Part shown: one piece after another, positions 10,432 through 20,100 of the stretch
Layout of the letters: each line of letters begins with the position of its first letter
How positions within the stretch are numbered: the first letter of the stretch is position 1
Source: Apostichopus leukothele
Lineage: Eukaryota > Echinodermata > Holothuroidea > Aspidochirotida > Stichopodidae
NCBI GenBank assembly: GCA_010014835.2
Contig: JAAAKB020141847.1
Coordinates: forward strand, 1-21,280
DNA: 21,280 bases
Direction: 5' to 3'
Notes under the pieces: model-generated
What the model was told of the DNA's origin: nothing
Seen by the model: the letters and a program-made list of their open reading frames with translations, nothing else
Database searches by the model: none
Program-made: the position numbers and the translations under genes

Positions 10432-10714
10432 TACATTTTATTGAGAAAATACTTTCTAAAGATCTAAATTGAGTTCTAAGTTACCACTCCCAAAGAAGAA
10501 TAGTCATTAAAGGGAAGACATTGATCAAATATTTATTCCAAATCATTACTTGTGAGAATTTGTGTCATTACATAAAACTTGTTGTTGTTCAAAATATATT
10601 AGCTGGCTAGCTTGGCCAGTTAAGAAGTTTGGAAATGATAATTTGTGTGAACTGCTTAATATTCTGGTAGTTTTTGAGCTATGGAAAATAGCAAAGAAAT
10701 AGACCGCTAGAAAT

Positions 10715-10752
10715 GGGATTCAAACCAGCGATCTTGGTGGTGCAGTAACCCA
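10715..10752 (-). repeat. tRNA-like B-box region, possible SINE remnant
   Basis: Read on the minus strand, GGTTTGAATCCC (10726-10715) fits the RNA polymerase III B box except for one position. The sequence before it resembles the anticodon and variable region of a tRNA. No intact acceptor stem or clear A box is present, so this is not a tRNA gene; at most it is a decayed tRNA-derived SINE. Confidence 0.25.
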
Positions 10753-11473
10753 GAGGTGACCTCCATTCTTCATTTACTTGAATTTATTTTGGTATTCTTT
10801 GAAAAGTGACTTTTATAGGGAGCACTAATTGAGCAACACAAAAGTAAAAATTATAAAGCACTAATAAAAGGGAAAAGTCCAGATATTTTTATGTTAAATC
10901 TAACTTTAATTCTGCAAAAGCTTACAACCATAATAATATATTCATTGCACTTACAAATGTTCAGAGATGTCTACATGTAATTAATATTGTAAAACCTTTG
11001 AAATCATATATTCTCATTTCCTGTTGACAGTTGTAGACATCAAAATTATTGAGTGCATCAGAAACAGTTCAGTCAACACACACCGCCTCCTGGTATAAAA
11101 AAATATATAAAATTATAATATTGATCAGTAATAAAATAAAACACCAGCAGCTACCTGAAAATTAGAAAAATTGTCATTTGGTGGGTGATTAATTTGCTGT
11201 CATTAAACTTTGAAAAGTGTGAAGACATTTTTTGTCAAATATCCTTGCTTTTTTCAAATTTGATAACAACTTTCCACTTAGATCTCCATTGTTGATTTAC
11301 TGACGTGCATAAGGCGAGAGATGGATATGATATATTTTTCTTGTCACATCTATTTTAATCTATCCTGATTTAATTAGAGGAAGTATCTACTCCCTTCCCT
11401 CGGTAAGTTCTTGAATAAATCATATGACTTATACATTCGGTACGTTCAGCAATAAAGAAAATTAAATTTGTGT

Positions 11474-11600
11474 TCACTTCATAACCTGTCCGATATCTTT
11501 AAAAGTACCCTCATCACCATCCACGATGTTACAATGTCCTTCCGTGATATTGGTTATGTCAGCAAGCATCATATGCAGACCTCGAAATACAGGGTATGTC
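11474..11600 (-). other. Possible short coding fragment, unrecognised
   Basis: On the minus strand about 42 codons run open to a TGA, containing LHMMLADITNITEGHCNIVD and then DEGTFKDIGQVMK. The composition is mixed and the GC content visibly higher than the neighbouring sequence, which is unusual in this region. CAG- or TAG-ended acceptors exist just upstream (near 11605-11615). I do not recognise the peptide. It could be a terminal exon of an unseen gene, a gene relic, or chance; part of the same frame upstream lies in a dispersed repeat. Confidence 0.15.
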
Positions 11601-11900
11601 CTTGCTAAGTGGATTTTACTGTTTTGCCAGTAGATAAACAAAAGGCACTGGAGATTTTCTGCCAGTAGACAAATTAAGAACAAAAACAAGTTCATAAGTG
11701 GGGTAAAAATCGTGAGTGAAAGAATCAGCATGACTTCTGTGCCTAACATAAGCCATGTATTACTGCTTATCATCAGCAAATACTATTGACCTGCTTCCAT
11801 AAACCTGTTGACTAACAAATGTGAGCTGTAATTCAGGAAAATGCCTGCTTGCTTTTGTTACAGTAGCTTGATGAAATTAGGAAATTCTAGGCCTAATACT
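11600..11900 (+). repeat. Dispersed repeat, copy A
   Basis: This copy aligns in the same orientation with 16945-17270. Shared blocks in order are TTGCCAGTAGATAAA, CCAGTAGACAA, ATTACTGCTTA, GTAATTCA.GAAAATG and GAAATTCTAGGCCT. The spacing is similar and the copies differ by many substitutions and small indels, so the insertions are old. No coding capacity or terminal repeats are visible, so the class is unknown. Confidence 0.65.
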
Positions 11901-12207
11901 ATATGTAAAGTTTCATAGCTTTGAGACCCCAACTTTTACTTGACTTGCAAAATTAGAAACACATATTTCCATATTCTTTATTGTTTTAGTTTTGCTTTGT
12001 TTTAAAATCAATGGAAAGCATCAATTAAACTTTCTTCAACCTTCTAATGACATGTTTTGCTATAAGATTCTCTTAAATTTAAGTACTTCTCTGACCTGTA
12101 CATTTTAGATATAGTAAGAACTAAACTGAGACATCTATCATGACTTGCATTAACCCATTTGTGAATGTGAAAAGATTAGGGGAAACAAGTTTTCAAAGTT
12201 GGCTGTG

Positions 12208-12430
12208 TAATCTCAATCAACCTCCCACTGGCTCGCAACGAAAACATTACAGCATCAACATGGACCACACAAGACCCTACTGGACAGAATGAATGATCTT
12301 AATAGCTACAGAAGGTCATCTCAATCAACCTCCAATCCCATTCGCTCTCAATGACAACATTTTACAGCATCAACATGGACTGCAAAAGAGTCTACTGAAT
12401 AGAATATATGATCATAAAAGCTACATAAGA
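12208..12430 (+). repeat. Tandem duplication, unit about 108-115 bp
   Basis: Copy 1 (about 12208-12315) and copy 2 (about 12316-12430) share TCTCAATCAACCTCC at the start, TACAGCATCAACATGGAC in the middle, and AGCTACA at the end, in the same order. Offsets grow from 108 to 115 bases through small insertions in copy 2. Two copies only. Confidence 0.75.
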
Positions 12431-13035
12431 AAGAAATATTTAAAATGATCGGAGTCTGCAACGCTGCTTTTACAATACTGTGAATCCATTGAAGAACGTG
12501 TTAAATTCAACTTTGGTTAATTGCACATAAAGAACACACTGGTGTAGATTTTGTAAAATATTACAAAGAAAGAAAATTGAGGCTGCCATAACTTGCTGGA
12601 AAAGCATATTTTAAGTAGGATTATAAATCCGGTATTCTAGTAATGTTGCAAGTTGAAAACTGGTGATATTATAGATGGCAGTTAAGAATAAAAACATGAG
12701 CACCTGCAAATGTCATTTGTTACTTAAGTCCAACAAATTCAGATGGACAAAAATTTAAAATTGATCACAAGGCTTTCAAATTGTACAAAACAATGCATTA
12801 CATTTGTACATTGGGTTCGTAGGTCACTGTACTCACTCTTTCACTAAGAGCAACCAGAGCCGAAGGAGGACTGAATCTGAGTCCTGACCCAAGTCCACTT
12901 TACTCTGGACCAGGCTCCGACTCGATCGTAGCTGTACAGCTGTACTCTGACTACGGGATCAAGTCCAGTCAGTCAACTATGCCCAGTTACGCTCACATTG
13001 TTAAATATTCTGGATATTGTTTTTACTTTTAGCAT

Positions 13036-13041
13036 TTTATT
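13036..13041 (-). terminator. Candidate poly(A) signal of seipin
   Basis: TTTATT on the + strand reads AATAAA on the minus strand, and is the first such hexamer found downstream of the seipin stop. It would give a 3' UTR of about 760 bases. Chosen by position only. Confidence 0.3.
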
Positions 13042-13794
13042 ACCAGCAAGCTGACAAATTATGGCCCACAAGGACTAGCTGTTTGTATATTGAGCAAATT
13101 CAGTTTGCAAAACTTAGCATCAATAACATACTATGCAGTTTGCACTAAAATTTATGATTTACAATCATGTGATTCCATACTCCAGCAATACATGAAAGAA
13201 ACTGGTAGAGCAAGCATTGAAGGAAAGAAACAGGTACCTTAATACAACTGTTTGTTACGGCATGATGAAAATGGGCTCAAACGTTAAATGCTTTACAATG
13301 AAACAAGACAACATTACAATACATTGATGAGATTCAATGGTCTATATTGTGTTAACAGGTTAATAGCCACTCTTTCATTAGGAGCAGCTACAGTACATGG
13401 ATGGTTGTGACCCATAGGTCTCTGAATTAGGTTAAGTGGTATTATGGGTAACTAAAACATCTCCTTGGTCAGACTGACCCAAAGCTACAACAAAATGCAG
13501 GTTTAGGTCAACAGTTCTGTTCCTGCCATCAGATTTCGGATTTTATCTTTCAAAATATCCTGGTCACGACGCAGTAGGTAATATTGGCAATGTACCAACA
13601 GACAGCACACATACAACACACCTGACAAAACAAAATACCGAACACTTTTTCCCTGAGAATTATTATTCAGTAAACATTGCAATTCTCTTGGTCCAACTTC
13701 TCACAGTTTACTTCTAACATGATGCTGATTTTGGCAGCCATCGAATCTCAACTATAATCTCCCAAATGCAGAAGCATTCATCAATAGAAACAAA

Positions 13795-14114
13795 TCAGTC
13801 CACGGATGACTTTGCTCCTTGTCTGAATCTGGCTCCAGGAGGAATACCTTCTGCTCCCTTTGCCTGATCACCTGTCTCCAAGGTAACCGCATCATCTCTG
13901 CTGTCCTCGATGGTCTCAAAGCTGTCACTTGATCCACCCTTAATATTAGCTTCAGAGATCTTCCCGGGGTCTCTTCTTCTGTTCATACCCGAGAGATCCG
14001 TGCAGAGCAAGATGTCGTCATCTGAATCGTCATCGCTGTACGAGATGTCAATCTGACCAGAGGCCCACGTTCTCTGCTGGCCGGCCTTGGACGATTTAAG
14101 ATCTTGTAGTAAGT
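13795..14114 (-). CDS. BSCL2: Seipin last exon, acidic cytosolic tail
   Basis: The acceptor is a pyrimidine-rich stretch ending TATCTCCAG|AC (exon from 14114), and the stop is TGA at 13797-13795. It encodes about 105 residues, rich in Ser, Asp and Glu, including SYSDDDSDDDILL, a likely casein-kinase-2-type phosphorylation cluster. GC content is clearly above the introns. Tails of seipins vary between animals, so the link to the gene rests on position, phase and composition rather than on similarity. Another AG at about 14152 would be in a different phase. Confidence 0.7.
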
Positions 14115-17100
14115 CTGGAGATATAACGGAGGAGTGCAGTGAGAATGCCTTCAAAAAGGTTGTAACCAAGGATGAAAAAAAACGTATTAGAAATACAACC
14201 AAAACTTGCTAACATTAGTCACATTGTTTGCCAAGCAGTTGGAAAAAGAGCATGGGTACTACAGATCACTTTTGTGGCTGCCTGGTGAATAACGTGGCAT
14301 GCTTATGTCTATTGACAAGGCTGTCGGTCAAGAGATGGAACATGTTGTAAGTTGCAGGTCATTGTGGCTTCAGGTTTGTTATTTGCCTGGCAGCCTGATG
14401 TATAGTGATGGTGAGATTACTAATTACTAAATGAAAAAGCAAGACCACTTTAAAAGAAAACAAACCTGTGTGCAAGAGAGTATTTAAGGATAATAATTAA
14501 TGATACATTTGACTCTTGAGTGAGTGCCTGTCATAAGCCACCATGATGGGCTTTAGTTTAATTAAGAGTTGATAGTTTCCTACAAGAAGCTTGCTGGTGA
14601 GATCAGTGCAAAGCTATATCAAGATCGATATGAACAAGGTCTTTGCCTCGTCTAAGAAAAATTCCCAGAGGGAACACACACATTAGATTTGGGAGTTTGT
14701 TATGGTGATAACCATATTCTGGTTCTCACTAAGTTCTATCCCGAGTTTATGGAGTTTCCTTCCAATGGGTCACAAGTGTTGAAATCTGCTGTTAACAGCA
14801 ACAGAATTTCTCAAGATTTTAAACACATGTTTGTCACATTTAAGAACCAAAACTAACAAAATAATTACAGGTCAACTTTGTCTGATGGCGAGGGAAGCAA
14901 TGTTGCAGACCTTACCAGTTGATTTAACAAGACTGCTGTGCAAACTCTTTTTGTATGTGTTCAGCATTCTTTTCCTACATCTGCTCTTTGGAAGGGTACC
15001 TTTCCTCTGAAAGTGGCACAGTGACATTCTGGAACAGGTTCTCCAAATTTGTAAAGATACAACCTTAATCAAGTTTATCAACACCGTAAAGGCTACTACT
15101 ACCAACCTCTTCTCTCGTCTCCCTTCCTCACTCTCCTCTCTTCTCTCTCCGGTATCTGAAAAGGGTCAAGATAACCTCCACCATCCTCCGGGGCCTTCCA
15201 ATGATCTCCTGTACCCTTAGCAGTGTCCTTAAAGAGATATGACCACATCTGATCCCAGGAGAGGAAGGTTATCACTGACCAGATGATGAAATTGAAACAG
15301 ATCCCCAGAAAAGATGAAGATAAAGGCCAGTAAAACATGAGATACCTGCCAAGATAAAAGGTAGAATAGGCAAAATGTAAAAACATAAAAAAAACAGTTT
15401 TACTTAGAGATACAGAGGCAAAATGAATGAAAACTGAAGGCTAATAATCACAAGAATAATAATTACTTATCTTTACATAGTCTTATTCAGTGTAACTTTC
15501 TCTAGAATCAATGTGGCTGGTCACTTCTGTGCTGTCTGAAACTATGTCTTGGTGTTTAGTTTTTCATTTTTTTCTGTTTTAATTCTTTTCTGCCAGTAAT
15601 TGTTTCATGTTGTTAACGATTTAATTCACAAGCACTAACCATACACGGTACTGTTGACTTTACATATAATTAAAGGAAATTCAGAGCCCATTTGTATCTG
15701 TTTGAAAATATTTTGTTCAGCTTGTTTCTTTTTAAGAGCTTTGTTATTACTTGCTCAAGTACATATTCCCTTACTGAAATTTCTTTACCATGTTGCCACA
15801 AATGGGTTACTACAGTAAGTATAACCTATTAAGTATTCACAACTGTGGCCAGGTAACTTTATAACATTCTGTTCATGGAAAAGAAATGGTGAACTATTAA
15901 ACCTTTCTCCAGCCAATAATTCCTTTGCTATCACTTCTAAAACAAAATAGTTGGAAGGGAATGTCACTACTATAGGGCTGATTGGTTAAGTATAAACATA
16001 TGGCTTAGTACATCCAGTGGGCACTGATATTAATTCCCTTTCGACAAGTAAGTAAATTACTCTTCCTAGGGTAAAACTGATTTAATACACCTTTGGGGAG
16101 CAAAAGGTAAAAAAAAATAAAAAAATTGAAGTAGTATTCACTTAGTGTTGAGAAGGATGATTGATAGGCACCCACAACAATGGTAACATTAAATGCCAAT
16201 GTCACAAATGCCAATGACGCATAAGTAGTTCACTACAGTATATCAATAAAGTCGAGAGAGTGAAAACGAAATTGCTGATATTCCTTCAACTTCCCCCACA
16301 CAAAATAACCAAAGACCCTGCAATTATTAAAAATCATTAATTTTGCATACCAAATTTGATCTTAGCAAAAACAAAACACAAAATGGAAATGAACACTAAA
16401 ACTATTACCTCAACCCTGAGAACTGTGCTCTTATGAGAAATTTGGCAGAATAGATTTCAATTTGTCTAGCTCTGACCTCGACGTAAGCCCCATAGACAGG
16501 TTTATTCTAAAGAGAGAGAGAGAGAAACATACGTATTAGGATGAGGTAACACCATATACAGACTAAAACAAAGCAAACACTACTGTTACAAAAACACATT
16601 GCATTTGCTTCAATGGTTGTATTTTCCCATAATTGTCCAATGTACATGTACAGACCCTCTTACTAGATGTCCATGGAAGATCAAACTAACTTGAATTAGG
16701 TTTAAACTTGCAGCATTGGGAACTGTTGCATCAGTCCTAAGTAACTGTATCTACACCCAAGCAGTACACTGTATGGTACATCACCTCAAGATGTCCTGCT
16801 ATCAAGACATTAACACAATTGTAACTTATAGGCTCAAATTGATATCAAAATGATTGCATAAATATTTATTATAGTACTAGATTCCTGATCACTTTCACAA
16901 CCAAACAAGGCTACTGCAAACTTGGGGCCTTAGAAAGTCGGGCTATATTTACTGGCTTAATGCCACTGGATTTGCCAGTAGATAAATGTTCTACCAGTAG
17001 ACAATTCGTACATAAACCAATTGTAAGCCAGTTAACAATCATCGATCAAAGAATCGTCATGATTCCATGCCTGAAATAAGCCCTGCATTACTGCTTAATA

Positions 17101-20100
17101 TTTTTGGCAAATATGAATTGGGCTGCTCTCAACTGCCTGTTCGGTAAATGATGTGTGTTGTAATTCACGAAAATGACCAATTTGAACTTTACTTTTGTCA
17201 GTAGAGCTTTTAAGCACTTGCATTTGTTAAGCAAGTGGCTGAAAATTATGAAATTCTAGGCCTGAACTAGTGTTTTCTTTTCTAGTCCCAGCTAAAACTA
17301 AATCTTCTGAAAAACATAGTACACTTTCATGGTACACTTTCATGTCTACATTCATAATATATTTGCTGAATTACATGTAGCAATCATCAAACACTGTGAT
17401 CCTTTATTTCTCAGTAACAGGCTAACAGCCTCTATGTAAGTAACTTAAAATAATCACTTTGTATAAACCTGATACCTTACCTTCGGTTTATTTATCACTT
17501 TATTGAGTTTATCAGAAAATCATTGCTCTGACCCCATATTTAACTATAGGTTCACAGAGAAGAGCAACCCTTGCTGGTAAATGTCTACATATCCCTACAG
17601 TTGTCTGCATATCCCTACTTGTGTATATACCAGTTGTCTGCATATCCCTACTTGTGTATATATACCAGTTGTCTGCATATCCCTACTTGTGTATACCCGT
17701 TGTCTGCATATCCCTACTTGTGTATATACCAGTTGTCTGCATATCTCTACTTGTGTATATACCAGTTGTCTGCATATCCCTACTTGTGTATATACCAGTT
17801 GTCTGCATATCCCTTGTTGTGTATATACCAGTTGTCTGCATATCCCTACTTGTGTATATATACCAGTTGTCTGCATATCCCTACTTGTATATACCAGTTG
17901 TCTGCATATCCCTACTTGTGTATATATACCAGTTGTCTGCATATCCCTACTTGTGTATATATACCAGTTGTCTGCATATCCCTATTTGTGTATACACCAG
18001 TTGTCTGCATATCCATACATGTGTGTATACACAAGTTGTCTGCATATCCCTACTTGTGTATATACCAGTTGTCTGCATATCCCTATTTGTGTATATACCA
18101 GTTGTCTGCATATCCCTATTTGTGTATATACCAGTTGTCTGCATATCCCTACTTGTGTATATACTGTACCAGTTGTCTGCATATCCCTACTTGTGTTTAT
18201 ACCAGTTGTCTGCATATCCCTATTTGTGTATACAGCACAGACTTGCAGACACTGACTCACTTATTTAATCACAAGACTGGTCAGGTGATTTGCTGGACAG
18301 TTTCTTTTATAAAAGTGGCCTCCAGACCAGGGGTAGGCACAACATTTGTCTGACTGGCTTCCATAATTGAACATCGATTGTTTAGTTTTGATACAAACAA
18401 CTTTTCTTTTTAGAACTGCCAGGCATAGATGCATCCAGACTGTCAGGCCCAATGCTGGAACTCTGGTCACCCTAACTGTAACATACTTCAATGTTCATTT
18501 GAATGTATGAATTGCAGTCATACAATAAACGAAATGAGAGCTACAACAGTCATACCAGATTATCTGGACAGTCTAGCCTAATGCTGGACTTCTGGCCACC
18601 CTAAATGTAATATGCTTTAACATTTGAAAGTATGAATTGCAAGAAAACCAAATAAATGAGCTATGTCAGCGGCCATACCGGATGATCAACATAGTCTTCC
18701 ATTAACGGAACAATCAAATGTTGAGTCTCGTCTCGGTAACCAAAGAGAAAGAGAGGTGAATAAAGGAGAGTCTCAAATATCCTCAGTAAACCAGATCTGT
18801 ACTTCAGCATCATCTGTAAAGAAGCAGGATGTTTGAGTACATGACATGTTACATCTTAGCAGCTTGTATACATACAGAAGAGCACACTGAAGTATTGTCA
18901 GATAAGAGATACGCAATCAGAGTCAGGAGAAGAAACCAGAAAGAAAACAACTGTGCATCTTTCATAGAACTAACAACCTTCTTAAAGGAATTTTTTAGTG
19001 GCAAATGGGATCGAGTCCCTCTGGTCATATCATTTTTCGTCTTTGTATCGCCCTAAGCCTTGCCCTGTGTTGAATTTTAGTTTCTGTGATAGAGTGCTGC
19101 CAGAAAATTGGAATCTAACACTGACCTACGTCGTCAGTGCGGCACATTGGTCAGACTCAATCAGATCTCACTCTAAGCGTGGCCTTGATACGCTCACAGG
19201 AATGTGTACAGACTTTGCGTATGGCTGTGATTCAAAAAATCTCTCAAATAACAAATATCTGAACAACATAGTATGAAGAAGAACTAGTTTAGGGAATTCT
19301 GGAACGTTTCAACTCTCCAAAAGATTGCTGACTTGCAACTTCACCGGAAAATTTCCATCTGACTTGCTAATTTACTTTCAGAAATTTTAACTTTCCTCAC
19401 TTCAGTGAAGCTTGCTAATGATAGCATCCCTGCAGCCCCCGAAACCAAGTGCCACTATGACTTCACATTCGCTCATCGTTCTCCACTGTTCAAAATATAT
19501 AAGATTAAGTTGGCGCGAGCCGTGAGGTTCAAAAATTCTCTAGGATGAAAAATCCCCAAACTAAAATTGTGGCACTGACAAAATTATGGAGTTTTTTTCA
19601 AATACCCAATAGATTGCCACTAAAAAATTCCTTTAAACGGATATGGAAGACGAAGATATATATACCAAAAAAATTAGTTAAATTCTTTTTTGAAAAAAAA
19701 AACATAAAAAGAGCAAGTTGACAGCAACACATTGTTCAAGTCCCATCTTGAAAACCTTTTTTAATTGATGAAATACAAAAAAATTATTTTTATTAAATTC
19801 ATATTAAGAGATGCACATTGTGCTATACTTTGTGATGCCATACATGGACAACACATGAAACTATCATTTTCCATTGGTTTAATTTTAAATGCCTCTCCAA
19901 ATTGAATTTACTATTTTTAAGTTTGATAAACTCACTTGACTACTGTATGCCCTACAAACCTACCTCTTGTCACAAAGTATAATTACTTTCCTAAAGTCGG
20001 GTAATCATTTTAAAGAAAACGAAAAGCAGTTTTTGGTGTAGCCCATGGATGACATCAATGTACCCTGACCCAAATAACTGAATAAACTGTAACAGAGCAA

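Larger units (their letters stand above)
10760..13035. other. Intergenic region between convergent PIGF and seipin
   Basis: AT-rich and without a recognisable gene. It holds a dispersed repeat (11600-11900), a tandem duplication (12208-12430) and one short stretch with coding-like composition (11474-11600), each listed separately. The segment 12860-12975 is richer in short GAGTCC/GGACT-like words than its surroundings, but no regular period could be set. Confidence 0.45.

Noticed and set aside
10508-10530. Fourth TTAAAGG element end
   Set aside because: TTAAAGGGAAGACATTG looks like an element end, but no inverted partner CCCTTTAA was found to its right; the same holds for TTAAAGG at 15670 and 20228.
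10715-10752. tRNA gene on the minus strand
   Set aside because: Only a B-box-like stretch is present; no cloverleaf with an acceptor stem can be drawn.
12860-12975. GAGTCC-type minisatellite
   Set aside because: Related words recur, but no regular period or clear unit could be established.
14872-15105. 77-codon minus-strand frame after the seipin helix exon
   Set aside because: It is out of phase with the gene and lies in the intron before the tail exon; no similarity seen.
17571-18353. 260-codon open frame and several overlapping frames on both strands
   Set aside because: All come from the 33-bp minisatellite, whose period is a multiple of three; the products are pure repeats with no start context or homology.
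18829-19276. Two overlapping + strand frames (75 and 92 codons)
   Set aside because: They fall in a seipin intron, mostly inside miniature element 3, with no recognisable domain.
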